Part shown: piece after piece, positions 26,785 to 37,200 of the stretch
Layout: the number at the start of each line of letters is the position of its first letter
How positions within the stretch are numbered: the stretch's first letter is position 1
Source of the DNA: Akkermansia massiliensis
Lineage (GTDB): Bacteria; Verrucomicrobiota; Verrucomicrobiia; Verrucomicrobiales; Akkermansiaceae
Direction: 5' to 3'
Length of the DNA stretch: 64,000 nt
Assembly: GCF_018847375.1 (NCBI RefSeq)
Contig: NZ_CP072036.1
Span: forward strand, 744,001 to 808,000
Translations under genes and position numbers: made by a program
The notes under the pieces: generated by a model
Seen by the model: the letters and a program-made list of their open reading frames with translations, nothing else
What the model was told of the DNA's origin: nothing
Database searches by the model: none

Positions 26785-26835
26785 CCCGCGGGCTTGGAAG
26801 TTTCCCTTTCAAGCTCTAATTCACATCGCATTCAT

Positions 26836-27654
26836 ATGAAGAAAACTCTGATCCTGCTTTCCTCCCTGCTGGCTTTTTCCTGCATGACGGCGCAGGCCGC
26901 TATTTATACATGGGCTCCCATTGACGGTTCTACCGACTGGAGCCAGGCATCCAACTGGCAGACGGAAAGCGGCGCCAGCGCCGATGTTCCGCTGGTCAAT
27001 CCCAACTGGGGCACGGTCAACGTATCCGGCAACCATACCGTGGTATGCGGACCCGGCACCACCGTGGAAGGATGGACCTCCACCATCAATGTTTCCAACG
27101 GAGCCAATGTGTCCCTTCAGAATTTCACCAAATTCCAGCGCACGACCGTCTCCGTGGGTGAAGGCTCCACGCTGACCGTCGGCAAAACGAGCGGTTCCAT
27201 CGTAGCCAACTGCGACCAGAACATGAACTGGACGGTATACGGCACGCTGAACCTCACTGCCGCGCTTACCTGGAACGCCAACAGCAACAATTTGTTCGTG
27301 GACCTGGGCACGACCGGCATCCTGAATCTTACGAACCAGACCGATCTGGGCCGTTTCGCCTTCTCCGCCTCCCTGGGCGACCTGATTACGGAAGGAACTA
27401 CATTTGAGCTCGTGACGCGTGAACTCGTCAACGGAGTGGGAAGCGCCGCAACCAGCAACACGACCATCACGGGCGGAACGCAGAGCGACGACATCGCCGC
27501 CGAGGAACTGACCGCTGAAAACGTAGGCAAGTACCAGGTGTTCACGGAGAACGGCAAGATTTACGTCTCCTACATCAACGGCGTGCCGGAACCGGCCACT
27601 GTCTCCCTGAGCCTTCTGGGCCTGGCGGCCCTGATGCTGCGCCGCCGCCGTTAA
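26836..27654 (+). CDS. Secreted PEP-CTERM protein with short beta-strand body
   Basis: 272 aa from ATG 26836; the upstream in-frame ATG at 26794 would put extra residues before the signal peptide MKKTLILLSSLLAFSCMTAQA. The mature part is Thr/Asn/Gly-rich beta sequence (WAPIDGSTDWSQASNWQTESG, a start common in exported beta-helical proteins). The C-terminus VPEPATVSLSLLGLAALMLRRRR is a PEP-CTERM sorting signal: Pro-Glu-Pro motif, membrane helix and Arg cluster, recognised by an exosortase. It is the same tail type as the giant protein at 6.3-12.4 kb, but without its repeats. It is preceded by the palindrome promoter at 26756 and followed by a strong terminator, so it is probably monocistronic. 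Confidence 0.85.
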   Translation: MKKTLILLSSLLAFSCMTAQAAIYTWAPIDGSTDWSQASNWQTESGASADVPLVNPNWGTVNVSGNHTVVCGPGTTVEGWTSTINVSNGANVSLQNFTKFQRTTVSVGEGSTLTVGKTSGSIVANCDQNMNWTVYGTLNLTAALTWNANSNNLFVDLGTTGILNLTNQTDLGRFAFSASLGDLITEGTTFELVTRELVNGVGSAATSNTTITGGTQSDDIAAEELTAENVGKYQVFTENGKIYVSYINGVPEPATVSLSLLGLAALMLRRRR

Positions 27655-27678
27655 AAACGGAAGGTTAATTTCTTTTCA

Positions 27679-27711
27679 AAGGGCATGCCGGGCATACGGC
27701 ATGCCCTTTTT
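27679..27711 (+). terminator. Strong intrinsic terminator after the PEP-CTERM gene
   Basis: A 12-bp perfect stem, AAGGGCATGCCG and CGGCATGCCCTT around GGCATA, runs straight into TTTTT. Confidence 0.85.
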
Positions 27712-27815
27712 ATTGCTCCCGTCACACATCGTAAAAAAACCTTTTTACAGGGAGCGGGAACATTCCGTGGGGCCGGAAAACCGGAGGCTGGAAAGAAGGC
27801 GTCACGCCCATCAAA

Positions 27816-27851
27816 GAAAACCGCTTCATCCATCCGGATGAAGCGGTTTTC
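27816..27851 (-). terminator. Terminator of the minus-strand entericidin-like gene
   Basis: Long inverted repeat GAAAACCGCTTCATCC / GGATGAAGCGGTTTTC around AT, with T-rich sequence following on the minus strand. It lies 23 bases downstream of the stop at 27875. Confidence 0.7.
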
Positions 27852-27874
27852 GTCCATGGTCACACACAGTCTTT

Positions 27875-28018
27875 TTACATGGAACGGCTGGTGGAGCGGG
27901 CGGCGGAATTAATGTCACTGCCGACGGCTTCCACGTCCTTGCCTACTCCGCCGATCGTATGGCAGGAAACACACCCAAGAAGGGTGGCGATACTCAGAAT
28001 AATCAATTTGCTTTTCAT
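27875..28018 (-). CDS. Entericidin-like small lipoprotein (second copy)
   Basis: 47 aa from ATG 28018. The signal peptide MKSKLIILSIATLLGCVSC ends in a lipobox (CVSC), followed by HTIGGVGKDVEAVGSDI, matching the entericidin core and sharing its layout with the copy at 26214-26360. The sequence differs at many positions, so this is a divergent paralogue and not a recent duplication. It faces the PEP-CTERM gene, with two terminators between them. Role in envelope stress or lysis control is known for E. coli homologues only. Confidence 0.82.
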   Translation of the reverse strand: MKSKLIILSIATLLGCVSCHTIGGVGKDVEAVGSDINSAARSTSRSM

Positions 28019-28224
28019 CGTTTTATTGGAAGAGTTCCGAGTGGTCAGACTCCATTTCTCCGGACTCCGTTCAAAGAACCCTTCATGATGCCGCACAGGC
28101 GCTCCTGTCATTCTCCGTTCTTGCCATGCGCACCCGCAACGCTTAAAAAACATGCGTCAACGGGAGAAAACATCCGGAGGACATTCCGTCCCCGCTCCCG
28201 GAATCATTACTATTTACTACCAAG

Positions 28225-29106
28225 ATGATCAAAGTAGCCATTGTAGGATACGGCAACATCGGGAAATACGCCGTGGACGCCTTGCGCGCCGCGCCCGATA
28301 TGGAACTGGCGGGCATCGTCCGCCGCCCCGGCAGCGAACCCGTGCACGGCATCAAGACCGCAAGCAGCATGGAGGACCTGGGCCATGTGGACGCGGCCCT
28401 GCTCTGCACCCCCACCCGCAGCGTGGAAGAAACGGCTCTGCCCCTGCTCGCCCGCGGCATCAACACGGTGGACAGCTTTGACATCCACGGGGACATCGTG
28501 AACCTGCGGCGCTCCCTGGGAGCACAGGCGATCAAGCATGACGCCGTCTCCATCATCTCCGCCGGCTGGGACCCGGGCACGGACTCCGTCATCCGCACCC
28601 TGATGCTGGCGATGGCTCCCAAAGGCATTACGTACACCAACTTCGGCCCCGGCATGAGCATGGGCCACAGCGTAGTCGCCCGCTCCAAGGAAGGAGTGGC
28701 GGACGCCCTTTCCCTCACCATCCCCACCGGTTCCGGCGTGCACCGCCGCATGGTTTACGTGGTGCTGAAGGAAGGAGCCAAGTTCTCCGACGTGGAGTTC
28801 GCCATCAAGTCCGATTCCTATTTCAGCCATGACGACACCCGCGTGCAGCAGGTGCCCGACATCGACGCGCTGAAGGACATGGGCCACGGCGTGCTGATGG
28901 AACGCAAGGGCGTTTCCGGCTCCACGCAGAACCAGATGTTCACGTTTGAAATGCGCATCAATAATCCGGCCCTGACCGCCCAGGTCATGGTGGCTTGCGC
29001 CCGAGCCAGCATGAAACTGGCCTCCGGCTGCTACACGCTGCCGGAAATCGCCCCGATGGACTTCCTGCCGGGCGACCGCGAAGAGTTGATTGCCCAGCTC
29101 GTCTAG
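28225..29106 (+). CDS. ddh: meso-Diaminopimelate D-dehydrogenase
   Basis: 293 aa. The N-terminus MIKVAIVGYGNIGKYAVDAL is a Rossmann NADP-binding fold (GxGxxG). Segments such as STASWDPG-like ISAGWDPGTDSVIRTLM, and NFGPGMSMGHSVVARSKEGV, are diagnostic of the Ddh family. The enzyme interconverts meso-diaminopimelate with L-2-amino-6-oxopimelate plus ammonia, a single-step route to the peptidoglycan and lysine precursor. Length is slightly below the usual 320 aa. A terminator directly follows, and the convergent L,D-transpeptidase-like gene, also concerned with peptidoglycan, ends 100 bases away. Confidence 0.92.
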   Translation: MIKVAIVGYGNIGKYAVDALRAAPDMELAGIVRRPGSEPVHGIKTASSMEDLGHVDAALLCTPTRSVEETALPLLARGINTVDSFDIHGDIVNLRRSLGAQAIKHDAVSIISAGWDPGTDSVIRTLMLAMAPKGITYTNFGPGMSMGHSVVARSKEGVADALSLTIPTGSGVHRRMVYVVLKEGAKFSDVEFAIKSDSYFSHDDTRVQQVPDIDALKDMGHGVLMERKGVSGSTQNQMFTFEMRINNPALTAQVMVACARASMKLASGCYTLPEIAPMDFLPGDREELIAQLV

Positions 29107-29179
29107 AGCGTTCCGGCACGTCTTTCCCGGACGCGCGGCAACAGGGGCAACCGTTCCCCTTTCCTTCCGCACCTTTCCC

Positions 29180-29208
29180 ATCCTCCGGCCCCCGGCCGGA
29201 GGATTTTT
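29180..29208 (+). terminator. Terminator after ddh
   Basis: An 11-bp perfect stem, ATCCTCCGGCC and GGCCGGAGGAT around CCC, followed by a T-run. It overlaps the stop codon of the convergent gene by two bases. Confidence 0.8.
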
Positions 29209-29941
29209 ATTGTTCCACAACCACCAGCCTGCCATCCACGGCATTCACCCGGGCCGGGGTGTGGGTCCGTTCCGTCCAGTCCCACGCGCGTGCCATGTCC
29301 GCCCAAAAAGCGGCGTGGGGGGAATTCTTTTCCTTCAATAAACGCGCCGGAGTGGGCACGAAGGGATAAATCTGCACGGGAACGCGCTGCTGCCCATGAA
29401 TCAGGGCCTGTTCCACCATGGTGTAAATTTCCTCAATCCCCGGATCGGTCATCGCCAGGCAGCCAATGGAAACGTCCCGGCCATGCACCATGATGAAGCT
29501 TCCCGTCCGGTTCAGGGAGCGGTCATAGGCATTCGGATAGCCGATGTTGAAAGCCAGATGGTAGTTGCTGCGGGGATTCAGGCCGGACGGCTCCACTTCG
29601 TAAAAACCCTCCGGGGTCTGCTTGTCCCCCTCCTTTTCCTTGGGCCCCAGCTTTCCGGACCACGCGGCAATGGGGTAACGCTTGGCAAGCACGTAGCGTT
29701 CCGCCTTATCCGGCTTCACCCACAGTTCCAGCACGGAGTCTTCCTTCACGGCACGCAGGAATACAGGATCCCCCACTTTGGCCCCGCAGAGGCCCAGGAA
29801 GGAATTCAGCACGGGCGTTACCCGTTCCCGCGCGGTATCGGCACGGTTGACGGAATCCTCGGCACACGCCATTTTAAGAGTCACCACCACGGAGGCCAGC
29901 AGAACCAATCCCAGCCCGGCCAGCAACACGCTTTTCTTCAT
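29207..29941 (-). CDS. L,D-transpeptidase family protein (YafK/DpaA-like)
   Basis: 244 aa. The N-terminus MKKSVLLAGLGLVLLASVVV is a signal anchor or signal peptide. The YkuD catalytic motif appears as MVHGRDVSIGC161LAMTDPGIEEIY; C161 is the nucleophile and the preceding HG the partner. The extension AMTDxGIEEIY is characteristic of YafK, renamed DpaA in E. coli, which cuts the bond between diaminopimelate and Braun lipoprotein instead of making crosslinks. Whether this protein detaches or attaches a lipoprotein here is unknown. It is convergent with ddh. Confidence 0.85.
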   Translation of the reverse strand: MKKSVLLAGLGLVLLASVVVTLKMACAEDSVNRADTARERVTPVLNSFLGLCGAKVGDPVFLRAVKEDSVLELWVKPDKAERYVLAKRYPIAAWSGKLGPKEKEGDKQTPEGFYEVEPSGLNPRSNYHLAFNIGYPNAYDRSLNRTGSFIMVHGRDVSIGCLAMTDPGIEEIYTMVEQALIHGQQRVPVQIYPFVPTPARLLKEKNSPHAAFWADMARAWDWTERTHTPARVNAVDGRLVVVEQ

Positions 29942-30442
29942 AAATCATGTATAATGGCGGCATTCGTTTTGACAAGGACAAAACCCGCCGCCCTTTGCCG
30001 GAAGTGAAAAGAACGTCGGGAACGGCCTGCCCCTCCACTCCGGGAACAATAACCTTTCCGGTGAAAAGACGCCGGCATGGAAGGCCAGTTCCCCGTTCTT
30101 CCGGGGAAAGGATGGACAGGTGCCGTACTCCATCATGCGCAGGACCGTCTCCGGCCCTTCCTTACGCAAAAGAGGGGAAAGGATGTCCGCAGAAAGAAAA
30201 AAAGACGCCGTGAAGGGATTCCCGGACTTGGAGGAAGGGCAGGCCCCCTGCCGGGAAATATGCCATGGAATAGAAAAACATGCCTGTACTGGAAATGCAG
30301 CCTCCGGGAAGGTATCCTCACCCCGTAAGCCGCTCCATCCCGACACGCGGCGCATCAACGGAAGGCCCTTTCGTAAAAACGGCCTGCGCACCTTCTCTTT
30401 TTGCGCGCTGCCGCAGAAAGAAGCGGCATTCACCGAACCGCC
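29942..30442. other. 500-base stretch without a convincing gene
   Basis: Short frames occur on both strands (a minus-strand one of 170 aa and a plus-strand one of 110 aa), but their sequences are low-complexity, Arg/Ser/Pro-rich and lack any domain pattern, so neither is called. No tRNA-like fold or strong terminator was noticed. The region may be a decayed gene or a long leader of the YdeI-family gene. Confidence 0.4.
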
Positions 30443-31012
30443 ATGGAAATAGACCACCTTCTCCCCATCACCACACGGCAGGAATTAAGAACGTGGCTGG
30501 AACAGAACCACCGTTCCTCCTCCTGCTGCTGGGTTCTCACGACGAGAAAGCCTTCCCCCCATGCCATTCCTTACCTGGACGCCGTGGAAGAAGCCCTGTG
30601 CTTCGGCTGGATTGACAGCACCCGCAAGAAGACAGCCTCCGGTTTTCTGGCCCAGCGCCTCACCCCACGTTCCAGGAAAAGCAAATGGTCCGAGCTGAAC
30701 AAGGAACGCGTACGCCGCCTGACCAGGCTGGGGCTGATGACCCCCCATGGAGAAAAATGCCTGCCGGAAATGGACCCGGAGGCGTTCCGGATTGATCCGG
30801 ATATTTTAGAAGCCCTTCAGAAGGACCCGCGCGTTTATTCCAACTTCCTGGCCTTTCCCCGCCTGTACCGCCACGTGCGCCTGGATACCATCCAGATTAA
30901 GAAAAACCAGCCGGAGCTGTTCCATAGCCGCCTGGAAAAGTTCCTGAAGAATACCCGGGAAAACAGGATGTTTGGAGAATGGCATGACGGAGGCCGGCTG
31001 CTGGAAGAGTGA
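30443..31012 (+). CDS. YdeI/OmdA-family protein
   Basis: 189 aa from ATG 30443 (MEIDHLLPITTRQELRTWLE). The motif EALCFGWIDSTRKK followed by QRLTPRSRKSKWSELN is diagnostic of the YdeI/OmdA family; the C-terminal segment (residues 120-180, including YRHVRLDTIQIKK and EKFLKNTRENRMFGEW) completes the domain. E. coli YdeI is linked to polymyxin tolerance and OmpD association, but the biochemical role is not established. The gene is convergent with the giant autotransporter. Confidence 0.82.
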   Translation: MEIDHLLPITTRQELRTWLEQNHRSSSCCWVLTTRKPSPHAIPYLDAVEEALCFGWIDSTRKKTASGFLAQRLTPRSRKSKWSELNKERVRRLTRLGLMTPHGEKCLPEMDPEAFRIDPDILEALQKDPRVYSNFLAFPRLYRHVRLDTIQIKKNQPELFHSRLEKFLKNTRENRMFGEWHDGGRLLEE

Positions 31013-31073
31013 AAACGGAGCTTCCCGTATTTTCCCAACAGACGCCGGAACGCCGCATGCCGATGCGGCAACT

Positions 31074-31098
31074 AAACGAAAACGCGGCTGTAAGCCGC
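31074..31098 (-). terminator. Likely terminator of the autotransporter gene
   Basis: Read on the minus strand: stem GCGGCT-TAC-AGCCGC followed by GTTTTCGTTT. A second, longer hairpin (AGGGCCGTTCCGG/CCGGAACGGCCCT, 31112-31145) lies between this and the gene end but has no T-run. Confidence 0.6.
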
Positions 31099-31204
31099 GC
31101 TCCTTACGCAACAGGGCCGTTCCGGACAATGCCGGAACGGCCCTGCGGGTCCGGGAGAGCAGAGCGTCTCCGCTCCACTCTCCACTCTCAAACTTCAACT
31201 CTCC

Positions 31205-34200
31205 TTAGAAGTCATACCGGTAGCCGATACTTCCGTTCACTGAGTTCGCTCCGTCCCGGAAGTCGGCATTGCCGTCCACGAAGATCGTTCCCTGCGTTCC
31301 TACCGGCACGCTCAGCCCTGCTCCGATTTGCAGCGCCGTCATTCCCACCTTCGCTCCTCTGACTCTCTGCGTGAAGCCGGGGTTGCCCAGCAGCGCCACA
31401 TTGGCTTCTCCGCGGCGGTCTCCCATGTCCTGGGCCGCGTTCACCCGGAACTCAGCCAGCGCTTCTCGCCCGAAGATGTTGCTGCCTACAAGGCCCATCC
31501 ACCGGCCGCCCAGCGCAACCGTTCCCGTCGTCAACTCCTGTTTGGCGACGTTCAGGCCCATGTTGCCGGCTCCCGTTTCCGTGTAGCCGTCCATTCTCGT
31601 GGTTACTACCGAGGCGTTGACCAGGGGCTGCAGGATGCTGCTCCTGTCTTCATTGAGGTACACGTCGTAGGTCAGTTCATACATCGCTCCAAAGCCCCAC
31701 CCGTTGGTGTTGCCCTGCGTGCCGTAGCTGCCCGCTCCGTAGTTGACCGTGCGGTTGAGCTTCGCGTCGTTCCACCCCCCCGTCAGAATCAATGTGTGCG
31801 CCCAGCGCCTGTTCTGGTAGCGGCCAAAGAGGTTGGCGTAGTAGCTGTCCAGATGACCGTCCGCAGAGTCCGCCGCGCTGGCCGTCAGGTCGCCGTAGTT
31901 GGCCGTGAAAGCCGCTCCCATGGTGAAGTGGTCGCTGAGGTCCACGTCCATGCCCACGGTGCCGCCCCAGGTGGTGAGCTGGTAGCCGCTTTCATCCCCC
32001 CTGGTGTCCAGCTTGGCATAGGAGCCCGTGCCCTGCATCCACATGTGGAAGTAGGGGAGGTCCGCATTGACGTAGGCGGGGTTCACGCCCATCTGGTTGG
32101 TGCGGTTGCGTATCCAGTTCATCTGGTCGCGCAGGGCGTCCCGCTGGGCGATGCCCAGGCTGGTGACCGTGCTGCCCGCGGCGGCGGCCAGGGAACGCCT
32201 GGCGGCGGAGGGATTGTTAACCATGTCGTCATTGAGGGCGGCCAGGAAGTCCGTAACGGCCTGGTCCACGGAACCGTGCCTGGCGGCTTCCCAAATCAGA
32301 TTGGCGCCCGCCATGGAGTTGGCCGTGTCAGCGACGCCGGCATAAATATTGTCCGTTTGTTCCTCCGCTTTCAGAACGACCTTGTCCCCTTCCTGCACCA
32401 GATGGGCATTCTTGTAATAGGTGAGGAAAAGACCGCCTACCGTCAGCGTATTTTCTCCCAGGTCAATCGTTCCGGCTCCGGTGAGCTCCATCAGCGTGAG
32501 TTCCATCGGATTGCCCGATTTCCAGGTGATGTTGACGCCCGGAATTGACGTGACGTGGAAGGCGGCTCCGTTTTCAATGACAATGTCTCCGGAAGCCTTG
32601 ATGAAGCTGGCGGTCATGTCGGCATCGGTATTCAGGGTGAAGGTGGTGGTGGAACCGCTGCCGAAGGTGGCGTTTTCCACGCTCAGGGTGGTGTTGACCG
32701 CCGTCAGGGCGTTGTCGCTGGCCTGGATGGCCAGCTTGCCGTTGTTCACCAGATTACCGTAGCTGAGATGGGCGCCGTCTACATCCGCCTTGCCCTGGAG
32801 AACCAGGTTTCCTCCGCTGACCGTCAGATCGGTATCCGCGCCGGAGCTGCGCAGGACTTGGGTGCCTGCGCCGGAAACATCCAGTGTTCCGGCCCCCAGC
32901 GTTCCATCATACGTATGCGTTTGGCCGGAAGCCGCCTGAATATGCAGGGTCTGCCCGTTCAGCTCCAGGTCTCCGGCGCCGTTCAGGCCACCGGCAGAGC
33001 CGTCCGCCGCCAGGCTCAGGGAGCCGTCCAGGTCCAGCACCACGCCGGAAAGCGCGCTGTCCGCCGCCAGTCCCAGGGAAGCGCCTTCCGCAATGTTCAG
33101 CGTACCTGTTCCGCCGATTTCCGTGCGGGAAAGGCCATCGGTAGCTCCCGTCAGCGTCAATGTTCCGGAAGAACCGATATCCAGCTTTCCGCCGTTGGCG
33201 CCGGACGCCAGCGTCTGGGCCGTCGTGTGGCCTCCCACGCCGATCACCGCAAGGGAGCCCGCGTCCGTGGAATCAAGGCGCAGGGCTTCCACATTGGCCG
33301 TGCCGTTAAGCTGAAGCGTTCCCTGTTCCGCAATGATGTCTCCGGCCAGCGTCACATTCCCGGACAGGGTGAGCTTGTTGGCTCCCGTCTTGACCAGGTC
33401 CGTATTGGCCGCGGCACCGTCCAGGCCGCTGATGTTCCCGGCAAAGACGGTGTCCACTCCCGTTCCTTCATGGAAAAGGTTGTTCTGCAATTCGATGCTG
33501 CCCTTGTTGTCCGCCGTGTTGGTGACAATGAGGTTGCCCGTTCCCGTCTGGCCCGGATTGGTTCCCGGCGCGGTCAGGTTCTTGATCACCATGGAGCCGT
33601 CCGACTGGACGTAAAGGTCCTGGTCCACGATCACGGCCTGGTAGAAGTTGAGGGACTGGTTCGTAACCGGATTGTCCGCACTGCCCGTGCCGTCCACGGA
33701 GGAGACGTAAACCAGGTCCGTATCACCGGAGAGGACGATGCTGCCCCCGTTGACGTCTACAATGCCGAAGCCCAGCGCGGCAAAAAGCGGATTGGCCGCA
33801 ATGTGGCCCTTGAGCGTTTCAAGGTCCTGCGCAAAGCCGCCGTTCGTCAGCAGGATTTCCAGATTGCCGCCCGCCGTTTTCATGGCATCCATGACGCTGG
33901 TGAGGTCCAGGGTGAGGGTGGAGCCGTCTCCAAAGGAGATGCTGCCCAGGTTGTCCCCCGCGCCTTCAAACTGAATCAGGGAATCCGTCCCCGTGAAGGG
34001 GTCTCCGGAAATGTTCCCCGCACCTACCGCAAGGCTGCTGCCCGTGCCGGTCACGGTCCAGGTGGAACCCTGCTTGAGCCCGGTGAGCTGCGTCCCGGCA
34101 GTGGCGGTGACGACCGTTCCCAGCCCGGCGGCATCCAGGCCGCCCAGGGCGATATTGCCGGAACCGGCAACCGCATTGACATGGACCTTGTTCGCAGCCG

Positions 34201-37200
34201 TTCCCGCATAGTTCCCGGCGTTCGCCAGCGAACCGGATTGAATGAGGATGTTGGTAGTGGCCGCCGCGTCGGAAAGGTCCAGCGTACCCTTGGCCAGCGT
34301 GAGCGTTCCCGTCAGGCCATTGGCGCGGTCTCCCACCGCAAAGGTACCCGTGGTGTTGACGGTGAGGCTCCCCGCTCCGGTGACAGTTCCGGCCCAGGCG
34401 GCGTTATCCCCGGTCCCGTCGCCCAGCTGGACGGAGGAGTTCCGGGCAATCTTCAATTCCCCTGTGGACGTGTTCGCCCCGGTAAGAACCAGTTTGTCGC
34501 CGCCCTGGACGTCCAGAGCCGCCGTATCAATCACATTGCCGGTATAAAGCAGGTCACTGCCCGTGCCTGTGTAGTTGACGCGGTAGGTTCCGGCCCCTCC
34601 CATGGAAACGGCCTTGATGAATTCGCCCGTTCCCAGCGTGGCGGCCGCACCGCCGTTGCCAAAGGCAAGAACCACATTCCCCTGCCCGGAGTGCATGGTT
34701 CCCACAAAACCGGTGAGGTTTCCGGTGAAGATGGTGGTCAGCGTCGGGTTGCCTGCAGCCGTCGTTCCCAGGTTGGCCCCGGCGTCACTCGTCAAGTCGC
34801 CCCCGAACGTCACGGTCTGGTTGGAATTGCCGTTCAGCCAGCTTCCCGCCGCCCTCACATGAATGTCGGCATTGACGGAATTGGTGGAATCACTGACAAA
34901 AAAGCCGCGTCCGTCCAGCTCCAGGCTGGCGCTGCCAAAGGCGGCCGCATTCGCAAAGGCCACTTCATTCCACGCGGCGTTGGTGCCGTTGCCCACCAGC
35001 TTGAACGTGCCCGTAAAACCGCTGTTGTCTCCGCTGATGGAATAACGGCCTCCTCCGGGGAATCCTCCTCCCTCCTTGTACCCCAGCACCAGGGAACCGG
35101 CCCCGGAAATGCGGCCGGACAGCGTATCCGTCATTGTGCTGGCATGGGCGCGGTTGTCCCTGATTTGAAGAGTGGCATCCTGCGCGATGGAGATGTTTCC
35201 GCTCCAGGTCCGGGTGGCGCTGTTGGCCCCGATATCATAGAAAAGCGTGCCGCCGCTGACGGTGATGGCACCGGTGAAGGTGCCTCCCAGGGTCGTGTTA
35301 ACGGTCAGCAGGCCATCCCCGAGCTTGACGATGTCCTTGTTCCCCAGTTCCTGGGTATAGGTGGCCCACGCAATATTATTGCCGTTCGTATTCACCTGGA
35401 TGGCCCTGGTACTGGCGGCGGCGTCAATGAGGCCGGAAATATCCTGCGTGGCCCCCGTGCCGTACGTGAAAATGCCACCTGCAAAAATGAGCTTGTTGGT
35501 CGCTACCAGCCCCAGCGTTCCTTCCGTCGTTCCCGCCGTGTTCAGCACCAGTTCCCCTCCGTTCAGCGTCACCGTGCCGGTGCCCAGGCCCTGGACGGCA
35601 TTCAGGTTGAGGGTGCCGGCCATGATGGTCGTGCCGCCGGAGAACGTATTGGTCCCGGTATTTTCAATGGTCATCTCCCCTTCCCCCCGTTTAACGAGGG
35701 ACATCGGATTCGCGCCGTCTACAAGGGCTCCCGTGCCCGTGAACGTATAGGCCGTTTCCCCATTGTTGACCGTAAGGCGGGCGGAGGAAACATCCCCGTC
35801 AATAGTGACGGCGGAGAGGGCCACGCCTGCCAGGTCTTCAAAGTTGGCGGATTTGGCGGCATCATAAACGACCGCCGTCCCATCCTTGTCCAGCCAGATG
35901 GCTGCGCCTCCCGCTGCCGTCCACGTACCCGCGGCCCCTCCGTTCCAGTTGAGGGCTTCACCCAGCGCCTTGACGCGCAGGTAAAGGGTGTTTCCGGACA
36001 GTTCCAGGGCATAAGTGTAATCGCCGGAAAGACCGCTGGGATCAAAGGAAAAGTTGCTGGCCGTCAGCGTGCCGAAGCTGTCTGCCGTAATCAGCTTGTA
36101 GTCGTTTTCCATCGTCTGGTCCACCCCGCTGATCGTCAGGGTCAGCGTACCTTCCGAATTGAAGGAAAGCGTGCCGCCGGACTGGATGATGGAAGCGCTG
36201 GAGGAATTCAGCCCCGTCAGGTCCAGCGTCAGGCCGGAAGCCGGGGAAAGAGCCATATCACCCGCAGAGGTAAGACGGGCCCCGGCTCCCATCGTGATGG
36301 AATTGCCGAAGGCCACTCCGCCGGCGAGCCCGAAGCTGAGTTCTCCCCCGGAAACCGTCAGGGCGTTCGCAAACCCGGCGGAGGAACTGAGCGTAAGCTT
36401 GCCCGTGCCGCTCTTGGTGAAGGCGCTCCGCCCATCCAGAACCGTGGCATTGGCAATGATTGCATCCGTGCCCGCTCCGGCGGATATCTCGTCAAACCCG
36501 GTAACGGTCGCGTTGGCGAACATGTCCGCTTTCGTCACGCCGTTCAGGTTCAGCACGCTTTTGGTGACCACATCCCCGCGCCCCTGGCCGGAAAGAGTTG
36601 TCGTCCCGGTGAAGACGGCGTCATTACCCGTAATGGTCACGTTGGCCAGCGCCGTGGTCAGGGAAGTGCCGTTGACCTTCTGGCCGCCCGCATAAATGGC
36701 GGCATTGTTGAACGTGCCTCCGCTGATGGAAAGGTTGGCTTCCCCGATCGTCAATGCGGAACTGGTGTTGTTGCGTTCCACATACGTGCCCAGGGATATT
36801 TGCGCTCCGTCAAATGTACCCCCTGTAATCGTGATATTGGTGGAACCAATATTTCCGGTAAGGGCAGCCGTAGCGGTTCCATTAATGTAGGAACCGCCCC
36901 AGATCTGGCCTGTATACGTCCCGGACTTGAAGGTCAGGTTGGTGGAACCTGTGATATTGAACGTGCTTTCCCCGGTTTCCACCCAGCTTCCCCCCGCAAT
37001 CATGGCCGCTACCGTGCCACTGCCCAGGTCCAGCGTCATATTGGTATCAGTAAGGCTCCAGGCTGACGTGCTTAAACGGGCGCCCGCAAAAATTTTCTTG
37101 GTTCTGTCTCCGGAAAAAGTAGCTCCCGTGATAGTCGTCGTCACTCCCTGCGCAAACAAACTTTGCGCAAAGGATCCTCCCGTGATTTCCATGGAAGCGG

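Larger units (their letters stand above)
26361..26835. other. 475-base intergenic region with hairpins and paired palindromes
   Basis: No gene found. Visible structures: a hairpin at 26392-26415 (GCCTCTTTT / AAAAGAGGC); stem-loops at 26605-26617 (GTCCT/AGGAC), 26633-26650 (GCCGCAA/TTGCGGC, 7 bp with a 4-base loop) and 26665-26681 (CTTCC/GGAAG); and two copies of one 15-base palindrome in inverse orientation, 26481-26495 and 26763-26777. It precedes the PEP-CTERM gene at 26836 and probably carries its promoter; the stems between 26.60 and 26.68 kb may belong to an untranslated or small RNA, which is unproven. Confidence 0.5.

Noticed and set aside
29945-30457. Minus-strand 170-aa frame in the gap before the YdeI-family gene
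   Set aside because: Low-complexity sequence with no domain, and it would overlap the start of the real plus-strand gene.
32555-37066. A 1503-aa open frame on the plus strand, opposite the autotransporter
   Set aside because: It is the antisense of a GC-rich repeat passenger, has no signal or domain, and its residue pattern mirrors the real gene. The minus-strand frame has signal peptide, repeats and barrel.
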